A stretch of DNA of 64,000 nucleotides from Lichtheimia corymbifera B2541 (GCA_000697475.1 JNEU01001151.1:186001-250000), one strand, 5' to 3'; positions 11,905 to 25,076 are shown, counted from the stretch's first letter. Notes: generated from the sequence alone by a model not told the origin. Made by a program: numbers and translations.

Positions 11905-12999
11905 AGCATCAAAGATGACGATACAGTTGTATATGATAGTAGTAGCAGTAGAAAATAGTAGTGTGCAATAAACGAAAGAGAGAAAGAAAGAAAGAGGAGT
12001 GAAAGTGATTTTAGAAGACCGTTGTCCTTGACTAACGCGCCTATGATCTCCAACACCCCCTCCTTCAATGTATATATATACAGTATCTGATAGATATTAT
12101 CCATCGTAACCCATATTGTAAGGACGCCATCTCGCATGTGTCTATCACGCATTCCAGGAATGACTTGCATATGTTGTTTGGTAGAATAGCACTACGCCTA
12201 CTAACGCCGATGCCGCGTGATACATTCATATGAACACCTAATCAGTTAATAAAGTCAAACATGCTTCAAATCACTTATAGTCTCATTGACATCATACCCA
12301 TATACCTTAACCTGAGCTCCATCACTTTGATCCCGATACATTTCAACCACGTGACATTATCTTCATCATAACAACCTGCTGTAGTAATGTGGCACCAGCG
12401 ACACTTCAAACACTTTTACGATGCCTACATGACATGTCCGATAATAGATCGTAAACAAATACGCAAATGTTATTGGAGCCAATATTTTGAGTCAAGCAAG
12501 CACGCAAATGTAATGCAAAAAGGGTTCAATCATCACGTCAAGACGCGGTAGTCCATGATGCACTACAGTACGCTCATCATAATGACAGGAACACATGGTG
12601 CTTATCAACCAAACACTACTATAAGGATCTTTGTCATTGTTCAGCTGCAGTGTCAATTGGGTCACGTGGACTATAGAGCCTCTCTCGTATTCACCATCAC
12701 TGATAATATCGTAATGAGATTTTATTGCTTGGATGTTCCAGCTTTAAAGTTAATAAAGGGTGCTATGTGTGAGCGAATAATTCATTGCAACGGGATGAAT
12801 GATGTGATTCGTGAAACCAACCTACAACTAATCCCTATGAAAAGAGATCCGGAGATCAATGTTATGCTATATAATCGCGTCGCATCAAACGGGTAAACGT
12901 TATTCCCAGACCAGCAATTACTTGCTTCTTGAGTTTGAGATTACTACACGCTTTTCCCGCGACCCATTGTTCAAGCCAAAACCCACGAGAGACGAACAT
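11905..12999. other. divergent intergenic region, cyclin and AKR genes
   Basis: About 1.1 kb between the minus-strand cyclin start and the plus-strand aldo-keto reductase start. A (GAAA)n purine tract near 11970-12000 lies just upstream of the cyclin ATG. The plus frame leading into the AKR ATG is open from about 12859, but conserved sequence begins only at 13000. No other gene seen. Confidence 0.5.
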
Positions 13000-14626
13000 A
13001 TGGAATATCGATTCCTTGGCAATTCAGGTCTCAAGGTCAGCATTCTATCGTTGGGAACATGGATCACGTTTGGTAAGTCATTGTACCTTTTTCCCCACTA
13101 TGCAGAACGCTTCCCGCTCGACGTGTCCATTGACTCATTCAGTCATGTATAGGTGCGCAAATCACGTCTGGTAAAAAAAAAGACATAGAGCCTATACCAA
13201 GGCGATAAGACGTCGTTTGACTCAAATACTCGGTGACCAACCATCTCCAATGTGCCACACACACCCCTCCTCTACAGAACAGGCGACCGCACTTGTCAAG
13301 ACCGCTTTGGAATTGGGTATAAATCATTTCGATGTTGCCGAGTCTCATGCAGGTAATAGATTAAGGGGGATCATTGTGATGGGAAATATTCATGGTCGTC
13401 GTATCATAGGCGGTCAAGGGGAGATCGATCTTGGATTAGCGTTGAGAAACCAAAAAGGTCTGAGACGATCCGATTTCGTTATATCCACCAAAGTCTTTTG
13501 GGGCAATGGCAAAGGACCCAACGACCGAGGCCTCTCTCGAAAGCATGTGTTTGAAGGCACTGTGGCATGTTTGCAACGGTTGGAATTGGACTATGTGGAT
13601 ATTCTTTATGCACAGAGACCTGGTAAGTTGTTTTTTTGTTGGATATGGATCAGCACCCTACATCAGGATGTAACGCGTGAAACAGATCTGGATACCCCAA
13701 TGGAGGAAACGGTGCGAGCATTCAACTGGTGTATCGATAAAGGCATGGCTCTCTATTGGGCTACCAGCGAATGGCCGCCCTATCTTATCATGGAAGCTCA
13801 TGCAGTAGCAGCCAAGTTACAGTTGATCCCACCTATTACCGAGGTAAAGTTTGGATGAATAAGGAACACGTGTGCATAATGCAAGGGATGACTCACTCAC
13901 TCACTGCTTTTATCCCTACCCTGTGTAGTCTCCTCAATACAACATGTTCAGCCGTGAACGAGTCGAAAAGGAATACCTGCCAATGTATCAAAAGTTTGGA
14001 ATGGGCACTTGCGTTTGGTCGCCGTTAGCATCCGGTATGACATCCTTTCTATTTGTTTATATCTGAGTACACGCAGTCGGATGATCCTTACTGAAGATGG
14101 GATGTGATGGGGGGTTGGTTGATGTGCATGATTAGGTCTGTTGACTGGAAAGTATAATGACGGTGTGATTCCTCCATATTCACGACTTGCTATCCAAGAC
14201 CATCCGCTGATCAACCGGCTACGAGAAGGTTTCTTTAGTGGCGAAGGCAAACGTAAAATCGAAAAAGTCAAGGTTATCTGTGTAAGTGATGATATGCTCA
14301 TTTCAGAGAAGAGCGAGAATGCTAATGATTGTACTCTAGAAAATCTCAAGGCGCTTAAATTGCACACCATCTCAACTTGCTATTGCTTGGTGTTTATGCA
14401 ATCCAAACGTTACCAGTGTGATTATTGGAGCATCCACACCCGATCAAGCCAAGGAGAATATCCATGCACTAAAAATCAGACATCTACTGACAGACGACGT
14501 GATTGAGGAACTTGATCAGGTAAACAAGGACATGAAACTGTTTCATCTCTTGCCATTTACTCATTTCACCGCTTTTAGATACTCGGCAACAAACCCGAAG
14601 CCGTCTTTGATTTTCGTCGCTCGTAG
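13000..14626 (+). CDS. Kv-beta-like aldo-keto reductase
   Basis: Aldo-keto reductase closest to voltage-gated potassium channel beta subunits and the YghZ group; reduces aldehydes or ketones with NADPH. First exons: 13000-13072, an 18-nt microexon 13153-13170 (GAQITS), 13278-13352, then 13410-13622. The order [159 protein letters not shown] and [14 protein letters not shown] follows mammalian Kv-beta over the full core. The ATG at 13000 is preferred because homology starts there. A channel partner in a fungus is unproven. Confidence 0.9.
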
Positions 14627-14890
14627 AAGGAAGGTTTTCAAACCCCCATCAATTTTTTTCTTTTTCAGAATAAACAAAAACGCTGTGGATCATTCAAAAC
14701 AACAAAAAGGGGATGGATTAACGATATTGGCTATTGGTATACATGTGTTTGTGCTGCTGGTTATGTTGACTACGCAATGATGCATATACGTGATGCGTGT
14801 GGACGGTAGTATGTGCGCGCGATATATGGTTTGGGAATATGGATGACATCAAACAAGGTTGGTTGTTGGGGTAATATGGAAGACATTAAA

Positions 14891-15807
14891 TTAATGGTTA
14901 TGGCAATAGTAATAGAAATCATGCTGCTGCTGCATCTGCTCATCCTCTGGTTCTTGCAGATTCATCATGGATACAAAGGAAAACGGCATCATTTCTTGTT
15001 GATGTGGTGGAAAAATATCAGGTGTTCCTGGGGCCGAGTATTCGGAAAGGATGGAGGAGCTACCAAGTTGCCAAGAGGGACACTCTTCTTGTGGATGTTG
15101 CAGGGATGGTTGTTGTTGGTGTTGTGTTGCAGCAGCAGCGGTTGATGCTGTACCATAATAATCTTGATGACAAAAGTAGGCAGTTGGATCGTCTTCAAAC
15201 AAAGGATGAAGCATTTTATCAATGTTGAATTGTGCGGCAAGTGCTTTGGCACGTGCAAAGGTGATCCTGTTGTGTGTGTACACGTAAACAAAGTGAGTGG
15301 GGGAATGAGTAATGGGCGTTGGGGAAAAATGGCATCGTTCTCTTGCTTTGATCCTGAAGGGGGGAAATGATCGACTTACCATACGCCCTTGAGATGCATA
15401 GCTCCAACCTTGACTACCACACGACCGCGCTCATGTTTGAGTATGCCATCACGCTTGCCTCGAGAGATACCAGTAACATTGAGAAGCTTGGTGCCATTCA
15501 CCATGTCATTGTCTACATAAAAGGTCATAAGTAAGAGAATCATTGAACAATAAGCAGCTCGGCATTTACCTTGTCGTCTTGCTACGCATACGCCATTCAC
15601 ATCGACTTGATAGCACAATGTATTTTGATCTTCCCAAACGGAGGTGGTAAGCTTTGGATAAGTGTTTGGAGGTGTTGGAGGTGGTTGATGTTGTGTTGGG
15701 GATGTTGGTGTTGGGTAATAATAATAAGAAGGTGCTGTTGGTGGTGGTGGTTGCACTGGCTCGTTTGCCTGGTGCTTCATGTTGAGAAAGTTCATATAGC
15801 TGAACAT
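14891..15807 (-). CDS. APSES-domain transcription factor (StuA/Efg1-like)
   Basis: DNA-binding regulator of the StuA/Asm1/Efg1 group, which controls fungal morphogenesis. Three exons join in frame: 15807-15570, 15512-15380, 15266-14891 (248 residues). The N-terminus is Pro/Tyr-rich. The APSES domain runs about residues 55-150: [80 protein letters not shown] and a closing [10 protein letters not shown]. The C-terminus is Gln/His-rich with no other domain. A pyrimidine-rich leader on the coding strand (15815-15895) and a long upstream region precede it. A second APSES gene lies at 43.3-43.9 kb. Confidence 0.93.
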
Positions 15808-18197
15808 TGTAACTGGGGAGAAGAGGAGAAAAAAAGCAAGGAAGAAAGGAAGAGAGAAGAGAGGAAAGAAAAAGAGAAAAGAAATGGCAGTTTTTGACAA
15901 CCAAAAATAGTTGCGTAGGAAGGTAAATAAGGCTGCATGGTTGTGTGGTGTGCATGCTCAGTTTTTTCTTCCAAACTTGTCGCTAGACGGCAATGAGGGC
16001 TTCTTTGGAAATGGTTGCATGGTGATGGGTGTTTGCCGGGAGTCAAAAAACTACGCAAAACACATGATGAGCGATCACACAGACAAGATGGAGGGTGCCA
16101 CAGCATCATCATCTTGGCAGTCGTGATGCATATCTTGCAACGCTTTTTGTTCCCAGATACTGGCTACCCGGAACAACAACATCTTACTTGGCGTGTAATT
16201 ATGAGAGGCCCTATCCCACTTGCTCTTTTTTGTGCTTGATCCAATAATACGGCATCTTAGGTCAAACCTTATGCATCACGGTGCATGATGAGGATATTAA
16301 ATTGCTTCACTGTATCGTCGTTACGAAAGCTAAATGGCGCAACATGGCCAGCAGTAAGTTGCTTCCTCATTAACCGCTTTACTTTTTCTCTTTCACAATT
16401 CATGCATGCGGCATCGCATGTATCTGATCTATGCTTTTGGGTATGAGAGTATAGAGTGCGTGAATATATATACGGCCGCTAGAAGTGTGCGTGAGTAAGT
16501 ATGTGTGCGTGTGTGTGTGTGTGCGCGCGCCCTCTTGCTCCTTATTCCCTGGCTCTTTTTTTTTCTTTTTTGTTGGCGTACCTTCCGTACGTCATGCATC
16601 AACCACCATCCCCTTGATTTCCCACACTTGCAAAACCATCTACAGTATTCCTCTCATCATCAGACGAAAAGAGAGGCCAGTTACCATGTACGTCAATCAA
16701 AGTGCAATTGTACAAACATGCACACACCACCCATAATATAAAGTGCGCATCCAGCCGCTGTGCCTTGGATGGATAAGTAAACAAAAGTTTGCAGCACGAT
16801 CGGCAGCATCTTCAGCCCAAAACCGTTATCATTGCTTGTTTGTGAAAGTGCCTCAGCTTTGTTCACACACATATATACAAAACAAGCTGCGCAAGTTTGA
16901 CCTTTTTGCTACACCTATACACAATCATCTCCCGTTGCATAATCCCCCCAAACACAGACCGCGGATCTTGTTTAAGCACCAACATCATGTTATCGCATGA
17001 TATGAGATGTTGGGAACTCCTCATAGAAATGATCTTTATGATTGGAACATGGGAATTCGTCCTTTATCACGGCATTAGGAAACTCAATCAAGTTGCATAT
17101 TCTTTGTTAAGATAAAAGATGGCAAGATAACAATCACAGAAAAGGAGAAAAAAAAGAGACACCATTCACTGTTTTCGGAATAAGGCACCGTTTTGGGAGA
17201 CCACAACCTTTTTGTCATTCAGATTGGCCGCTGCCGTACCCCCAATGTCAATAGCACGGATATACTATGCATTTGGGAAAATGTGCTGGTACATGTGGTA
17301 GTGGAAGGACCATAAAGGTTATTGACACACACACACACACGTTGCTTGGCTTCATGTCTAAATTCAACATGTTGTTGGTCTCACACACATGAGGATAATT
17401 CAGGTTGTTGTTATGTTGTTGTTATGTTTCTGGGGGGAGGGGGTGGTGGTGAGGAGGAGGGAGCTGAGAAAGCCTGCTCATCAGTCAAATCGTAAATACC
17501 TCCAACACGCAGACTAGAGTGTAAAGAAAACAGAATAAGAAAAAACAAAGCCCCTTCCTTCTCACCCCCTTGAGAAAAGCAAAGGGGAACACAAGAAGTC
17601 TTTGGATGCAAAGAGCAGTGTCTATTCTCGTCACTCTTTCTACTTTTGAGAAAGCACCAATGAGCCATTCAAGAGGGAAGGATGTATCCAATTTATTGCT
17701 ACACCGGGATATGTATCCATGGTGGTATCATCACCCCACATTCAAGAAACCATGGAAACCTTGTATAAGTTATAATCGCGTGTGCCATGCATTTTACTGT
17801 TCACAGATCGATAATTGCATAAAGGTAACGTCTATATATAATGCGAGTGTTTTTTGAATATACCCTTGTGATGCTGCAGCAGTGGTGGGTCTGTGGCAAC
17901 ATACACGCAGTTGCATGATTGGTGGTCTGATCCCTTTTCGTCATTGGATGTTTACCAGAAAAAGAGATGCACAACATGCCAACAAGCTTTTCAAGTGATC
18001 CGATCCTAATACTTTCCGTATGTGTATGCGTCTGCAAATGATCCTTTTGCTGCCTATCCCCACTCTTCCTCACTTTTTGTAATGGCTCTCGTCTCATGAT
18101 CACCCAACAATATCATAACAAAGGTCGAATTACTGGTTTAATTGATTAAATGGTGTGCAAGGGTGTGTGGGTGAATATAATGTGTATGTAATCGTTA
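15808..18197. other. long upstream region of the APSES gene
   Basis: About 2.4 kb without a convincing gene. It has a strand-biased purine/pyrimidine tract (15815-15895), a (GT)n run near 16503-16530, an (AC)n run near 17323-17341 and scattered short frames on both strands. A minus-strand frame at 17485-17691 has no recognisable family. Long upstream regions with upstream ORFs are known for StuA-type genes in other fungi; applying that here is inference. Confidence 0.45.
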
Positions 18198-19383
18198 TTA
18201 TTGTGCAGCGACGGCGGCAGTAGTACTATTTGAGCGACCCATCATGAGCGAGTATTCTCGATCCAATTCCTCCTTTTCAGTGTCCTCTGCTGAAGATTGT
18301 CGATCTAAAAAGCATGTTATTAAGTGCCATCATCCAGTCACCATCATATCACTTACATTGTCGTTTACGTATATCAGCACGTTTTCGCAAGGAACGTTTC
18401 TTATGGTCTCGGAACATGGCAGTCAATGATGAGGATTGGTGATCTTTGTCTTCCTGGATTTGTTTCCGCTTATCACGAATGATGGATAGCATGATGGTAT
18501 TGACATTATCGCGTTCAGTGTTGTATTCTTTCTCGGTGGTTTCCAATTCCTTCTCGAATCGTTGATGGATGCATGACAGCTGGTAGTTCATCATGTCCTT
18601 CGCATGGGCGATCGTCGTTTCACGCTCCGCTTCTAAATCCGATACTGCTTCCATAAACGCCTCATGGGTCCCTTCAAAGACAGATGCTGTGTCAGAGACA
18701 AAACAAAGAATAACAATGGCCCATTATATAAAGGATAGGTCACTATTACCATCTTGTAATCGCTCAAGATCTTCTCGAAGAGACTTCAACTTGTTGTGGT
18801 ATATGCTGCATAATAAAACTGTCAATTAGAGTGGGAAAAAAGGGGGGGTTTTCTTTCTTTGATGGGATGGGTGGTGGCGGCATTGCTTACATGGTGCGAT
18901 GATCTATAAACTCCCTATTCATGGCAGTCATCAAATCATTGTATTCTTGTAACTTGGTGGGTCCTATGATGATGATGATGGATGACGATGTTTTGAGTTT
19001 TCTCTATTTGTTATAGATTCATTGTTAAATTTTCTACCTTGATCCCAAGGAGTAGCAGCATGATACAAGTCATAAGGCGTCATTGATGATGGTGGTGGAG
19101 GAGGTGGTGGCGATGGTTCATGATGCCATTTAGGTTGAGGAGGAAGATAATGTGTTGCTGGAGGAGGATGCGGTGGTGGTGGTGTAAGACGATAGGTGTT
19201 GTTGTTGTTGTTGATAGTTGTACATTGCGATGGAGGAATTGAGGAATGAGAAGGTGGTGGTTGATGTTGAGGAGGAGGAGGAGCTAATGAAGGTTGGAAT
19301 GGAGGCAAGTGGGCATCGGCACCTGCTTGAGCTACGATATAACCAAACTGAGGTAGCATTATATTGTTGTGAATGTGAAACAA
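18198..19383 (-). CDS. Sds3-like Sin3 histone deacetylase complex subunit
   Basis: Probable subunit of the Sin3/Rpd3 histone deacetylase complex. The N-terminal exon is low complexity (long Pro and His runs). Downstream exons form the Sds3/BRMS1-type coiled coil: LQEYNDLMTAMNREFIDHRT, MYHNKLKSLREDLERLQD, GTHEAFMEAVSDLEAERETT, then a helix with FEKELETTEKEYNTERDNV and IRDKRKQIQEDKD. The short last exon ends NSTTAAVAAQ at 18198. Family members share the order 'Y.NKL..L...L..L..GTH..F...' followed by a long basic helix. Start may be the ATG at 19383 or 19359; neither changes the domain. Assignment rests on pattern, not on alignment. Confidence 0.65.
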
Positions 19384-19514
19384 AAAGAGGAAGAAAAGGG
19401 AAAAGCATATCCAGACTTTTATTGCTTAGCTGCTATCGAATTGGGGGGTGGGGGAGTCGACACACTGACATGTACGATTCGTCATTTCTTGTATCACACA
19501 GCTATCAGGCACAA

Positions 19515-20367
19515 TTACTCTTCTTCTTGAGGGGAATCCGTGAATAGATGCTTGCCTCTTTGCTGGTAAGATGTCATTCCTCGTCCACTACCTACAACAC
19601 CCACTATAGATACACATGTAAGTAATCAGTCTAGTCAACCATCCTTCCTTCTTACCTTTACTATCAGGATTATCAGGTGTCTTGAAAATACTCTTTTTGT
19701 TAATTGGCGTTGCTGCCATCCTTCCCTTCTTTTTTTGTTTTTGTGCACTGGATGCAAAGTTCTGCCATGCATTCTTTTTGACTTCCACTTCAGATACTTT
19801 TTTCTTCTTTGGCTTTTGTTGTTGCTGTTGCTGCTGCTGCCCATCGTTGCTGGGTTTCTCTTTGTTGCTATCCTTCTTGGTCTTTTTGGTGGGCATCACA
19901 TCTTCAAAAATTCCCTTTTTCCGCTTGTTGTCCAGTGCTTTGATATCCTCGGCTTTGACGAATTCGTTCTCTTGATATCCACGGAATACAACGGAGAAAA
20001 CCTGATCTGCACCACCAATAGCTGTAATCGTTGCTCGATAAAATTGACCATCACCAGACCATCTAGCCAATACTTCTTGACCTACTGAAAACTGATGTGT
20101 CTTAAGCACCGGTGCTGGTGATGATGAAGGAGATGATCCATAGGGTGTCGATGGTGTCACAGGACTCGCCGACTTTGACGCTTGCTTCTTTGCTGACTGC
20201 GATGAAGGAGACTGTTGTTGCTGTTGTTGTTCTTCAAGCTGTGCCGTTAACGAGATCAGTTCTTTCAAATCATGCTGCAGCTTCTTGAGCTCTTCATTGT
20301 TGGGATCGCTGCCCAATGCAAGTTCAACTTGCTCTAATTGGTATTGGTATGATTCAGGGTCGTCCAT
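19515..20367 (-). CDS. SPF30/SMNDC1-like Tudor splicing factor
   Basis: Splicing factor of the SPF30 (SMNDC1) family, which binds symmetrically dimethylated arginine on Sm proteins and helps tri-snRNP joining. Exons 20367-19656 and 19603-19515 join in frame. Domains: an N-terminal helix YQYQLEQVELALGSDPNNEE, a Gln-rich linker, a Tudor domain (about residues 93-145: FSVGQEVLARWSGDGQFYRA, VFSVVFRGYQENEFV), a Lys-rich nuclear region, WQNF, KKSIFKTPDNPDSK and the terminal VGVVGSGRGMTSY, matching the family C-terminus. The start at 20367 gives MDDPESYQYQ, the conserved beginning. Divergent from the helical-repeat gene with 140 bp between starts. Confidence 0.92.
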
Positions 20368-20507
20368 CGCAAAATATATACAAGTGGTGTGGGTTCCAAA
20401 GCAGCGCTCCTTCAACTAGTACATTGGCTGCATCATGCTCGTGACTGAGTATTTCTCATTCCCTCTTGCTTCCCTTCCTTCCCCACTTTAACTCTCGACT
20501 TGCGCCC

Positions 20508-23500
20508 ATGGAGATTCTCTACAAGGAGCCTGACAACAATGCTGCTGCTGACAATGCCATCGCTGAAGCAACCGTGCAATTACCTCCCATTGGAAAAGCT
20601 CTGCATGTCTTGCTCAACGTGAACCAACACGTCTTTGACGAAGCTGCCAAAAATGATACATCACAAAGTGAGCATACACCCTTCAAGTTTGATCCACTTT
20701 GCTTATATATTTATGAATATGAATAGCTCCCACGGCTCGTGCTCTTCGTTCATTAAACGAGTATTTGAGTCAAGGTCGATTTGGTGATGTCTTTGATCCA
20801 TTGCAGGTAATTGTGTTAGCTCCCTTAAATTTCATGCAACTTTAACATATTTGACAACAGCTGTTGAAACCCAAGAGCAGCCAACCATTTCTTCGATTGG
20901 GCCGTTACTTGCTACTCTCATCTACACATCGCACTGCATTTGCCGACTTTGTACGACATGATCTACTTGACGCATCCGATAAACGATTGCAATTAGCTGG
21001 GGTGATACTACTCGAACACGTCGCCGATGATCCTATCAGTATCAAATTCATCCCGGATTTATCACGTGTGGCCTTGCAATACAGGCAAGTGAGTGGATTG
21101 ATGATGCAATATACATGTTGAATACTAAACGTACGTAACAGTGAAGAGCCTATGACGTTACTACCATCCACAGCCTCCAACGTCGCAGTCAAGGCATCAC
21201 GCCATGGTATCCATGACTATCAACCCATAAGAGACCTGATACCATTGATGAAAAAGGTAATTTACTGCCAGGATAGAGGAAAAAGAGACAATACATGGTA
21301 TTCATGGAAACTTTTATTTTATTTTATTTCAGTGGTACTCATTCGATATCATTGCAACAGCTGCCTGGGAGGCAATTGACAACTTGATGCAATTTATGCA
21401 GGGTAAAGTGAGATTATCCTCCCATTTGCTATTTACACTAAATAACCAGCCATCGCTAGGTCGTTGCAAAGCGTGGGAACAGCTATCCAACATGCTCACT
21501 TCCAAACATTTGATGTCCAAGAAACCTCTTTCTATCAAACGACAATTGTCAAGCCTGAATAATGAGGTAGGATGGATACGGAAGCTTATCTGGATTGGTG
21601 TATTCACGAGCGAAATGAAAACATGCGTAGGATCCCCATGCCGGTTTGATCACTGCGGCACTGCTTCAAAAATCTCAATGGCTCAATGAACAATTGCCTG
21701 ATGATTTGGTGACCGTAATCCGGAAGCATGTTGCATCTATGGTAAGGAAAGAAGAGACGATAAGAGCTAGTATGATTTAGGGATTTCTGATTGTGGGAAC
21801 CATAGTTGGATGTCACATGGGCACAGCCATTGATAACGACCATGCTCCTAATGACACCTGGTCTGTGCGCTGTACACAAGATTCCGAAGCACCTCATTGT
21901 TCCACTGGCACAATCAGCATGCATAAATCAAGAACGAGGAAAAGCTTTCTTACCTTATGCCATGGCCAACACAACTGCATCCATCCATGCGCTTTCTGAA
22001 ATGGTGGGAAAAGATTCGAATGAAAATGCAGCACGGATACTGGGAGATATGCTTGACAATGCAACCGTTGGCAAGGAAACCGATATTGAGGAATTTAGGT
22101 AACACAAATGAGCAAGTTCTTCATTTTGGTTGGTGATTTTTAATTAGTCCGCTGGTAGTATGTCACTTGTGGATGATATGCTGCAGTGGGTATGTGGCAA
22201 CGATCTCGCATGCAAGGTGCTCATCCGATACATCGATATTGCTGGTAATGATAAAGTAGATTTGCTGGTATCATTAAATGCTGACATGATTGTTCTTAGA
22301 TTTGAGATACGTGCTCATGCGGCTTATGAGAATGGCTTATAGCAAGGATCCAAGGACAAATCAAGTGTGTAAGGCATTGATTGGGAAAACTATCCTCGCA
22401 GGTCAATGGGCCAATGGAGATGGAATTCTTATATACGTTGACATGATCAGGTATGGCGGGCGAAATACACTATCCATGTATGCAGGTGATTGATTAACGC
22501 ATCTCGATCCTATACAGAAACATGAAGAGGACGCATGCTTTACCACCACAATCAACGACCTCAATGTTGACATCCCCATCCGACCTTTTCCACCCGACCA
22601 CACAAGAAGGTTTGAAATTAGATGAACAAGGTATTTCTTATGACAACCATACATGTCCATCACCTTTTGACGTTGGTATCAGATATAGAGCAGTTTTCAT
22701 TGGAGTTATTATCCGTACTTCAACTCTGGGCTATGAAGGTAATTGATCATCCACCAATGCCAGGAGTGAAAAGACAAATTACTAACTCAGTATGCTAAAG
22801 GCCACCCCAGAAGGAATCAAGCACGGGATACGTGAGCTTGTTTATCGATCTTATGCAGCTCCTCAAGATCCAACCTTTGTTCATGCATGGCAAAATATTG
22901 CGACCCCACTGATGAGTCATCACCCAATGGCTGTTTGGATGGTCATGGAGCATTGTACCCAGATAATGAAAGAGCAAACAAAGTAAGGCCACTTGACACG
23001 GTTGGGTTTTAGTTCTGCAGAGTCACTTATATTGTTCTCAAAACCATAGGTTAACATACGATCTCATTGATGCTGGGACTGAGGAGAGTGAACTTGCTGT
23101 ATATACCATTACGATGAAAAGATTATCACCCATGTTGATTTTACGAGTACGTGGCTTCTCATTTGCATGATTCACAAGTTATCTTACTATGGACTTGCGC
23201 AGGCACTTCAAGCAAATGCATATACCCATATTCGTTTACCTGCTATTGCTGAATCAGAAAAGATTGGATGGAGCGCGCTTGGCATAGATCGAGGCAGTAT
23301 CAGGTGGGATACCGGTGACTTGGATCCAGATTGCAAACGGATAAGCCTTGCTCTTTTCCACGAATTAGAATACAGGTAGAGTCCAAGATTGATTTTGCTT
23401 ATTAAGTTGGAAGCTGATGATCCTATACGCTACAGAACAAGCGATCCATCCGAGCTTGCCGAGATCCAAGAACTGGCACGTGGTCTTCTATCATTGATTT

Positions 23501-23517
23501 ATTGTAGAGGAGATTAG
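20508..23517 (+). CDS. large all-helical protein, function unknown
   Basis: A multi-exon gene of roughly 15 exons that I can follow largely in frame (for example exon 1 20508-20667, exon 2 from 20727, a junction into GRCKAWEQLSNML, then DPHAGLITAALLQKSQWLNE and LDVTWAQPLITTMLLMTPGL). The product is about 800 residues, leucine-rich and all-helical in appearance, like a HEAT/ARM-type scaffold, but I do not recognise a family signature. No signal peptide or membrane segment. It ends LARGLLSLIYCRGD. The intact frame across many introns argues for a functional gene. It shares a short divergent promoter with the SPF30-like gene. Confidence 0.65.
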
Positions 23518-25000
23518 GAGCGATGCTAGATATCACTTATGGAAGGAGGATGAATGAAGGATCTGATGTTGCGATTATCAATGACACTACTTGGTCATAT
23601 TTGTACACATGGTGTTACATGTTTGAAAAGTCAACTAGGAGGTCGGGTACATATGATGTCTTACGCATGACTACCAATGAGTGATGCAACAGATGACCCA
23701 TACGAGGGGGATGGGATAGGATAGGATGAGAAAATTATGCTTTTGAGGAAGAATAATGTACCATGTGCCTGGTAGTACAATGACAAGAGGTTGTAATTGT
23801 GGAACACGGGTGCTATGTAATGTGTATGTTCTTTGTTTCAAAATGAAATTGCCTTTGTGGAAGATCACTGCTAATTTCCAGGGGACGTTGGTATCGACGA
23901 CACGTCATGTAAAAGAACGGCTTCTCGGTACAATATTTCAAACCACCGCCGCGGTAACTGCGATTGGTGCGTACAAGCATTCCCGAGGGACGGGTTCAGT
24001 GAATTAGTGACTCAGAGAACCCCATCAATGACACAACACAAATACATACATGGATCAATGGCTATTGTGTGACATGCGACATACGTACACCTTTTCAAGT
24101 CTTGAGAAATTCACCTGGATATGATATAATGCCCTTTGTTAACGGTGACAATAGGTAAAAAATGCGCATAGGAAAAGGCAACAATATTAAAACAGTAAAG
24201 GCATTGTACTGAATAAACAACGAGACCCCCTTTTATGGATCAAAAAATTTGCCTGAAAGGATTGGTTATCGAGATTAGAAACAGGAACATGTAGAGAGAG
24301 AGGGGAGAAGATAGGTAATGTGTACTACTTGAGACCACCAATCTCGATATTGGTCGGGGGATACGTACCTCATATTCCATCATCACCCCGCTGCTACAAG
24401 GGCATACAGCGGCTTCTCACTCGTTACCGAGTTATAGCATAGGTCGTAAATACCATCAATAGGCCGGCGACAAAGATTGATCGTTTGCTATGTGTGCCTT
24501 TCGCAATCTGACCTCGGAGATGAACCAATCGAAACAAGTGTGGGAACGAGACTATATATGGGTTGGGTGAGAAAAATGAGAGGCTGTCAATCGTAATAGG
24601 CGATCCGTGGGATTTCCGCTTAGAAATCCCAAGTCCATTGTTGGCCATTGTTCTCTCGTACCTGCAGAAATGGGTGTTGCACTGATGATTTTGTCTTTTC
24701 CCATCAAGCTGTCAAAAACAGTGTTTTGGGTACGTTCACCAAAAAGGATAATGCCATGCTGCAGGAGCATGTTACATAATAAAGGGAGTAGCTGTGCAGT
24801 GGTAACAATAAGAAAACATGTAACCATGGTGATTGTTGCTATGTGCATACCCATACAACCTTCCCCGCGCTTTAACCTTAGCCCCACATTTTCCCGACCC
24901 AGCTTATCGACGGGCGTGTATCCAAGCAATTTGGGCGGCGATAAGGTATATGTCATGTTGTGTATGTGGGGTGCAAAATGTCTGTGCAACGTGTGCTTGA
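23518..25000. other. intergenic, no gene recognised
   Basis: About 1.5 kb between the helical-protein gene and the transporter promoter. The longest frame (minus, 24552-24989) lacks motifs and I do not support it as a gene. A short self-complementary stretch occurs near 24330-24355. Confidence 0.45.
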
Positions 25001-25010
25001 TTATAAAAAG
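25001..25010 (+). promoter_or_regulatory. TATA box of the GPR1/FUN34 transporter gene
   Basis: TTATAAAAAG about 67 bases upstream of the ATG at 25077. Confidence 0.6.
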
Positions 25011-25076
25011 CCATCAAGTCATTTGCAGTGAAATAAAGGTCAACCCTTCCACCGTCTTTTATTTCTTTTAATCACC

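Noticed and set aside
12859..12999. N-terminal extension of the aldo-keto reductase from an upstream in-frame ATG
   Set aside because: The frame is open but the conserved family start [10 protein letters not shown] is at 13000.
17411..17691. Minus-strand frames of 68-85 residues with hydrophobic ends
   Set aside because: Lie in the APSES upstream region, lack homology and splice context; could at most be upstream ORFs.
24552..24989. 145-residue minus-strand frame
   Set aside because: No motif, unusual composition, and it overlaps the transporter promoter region.
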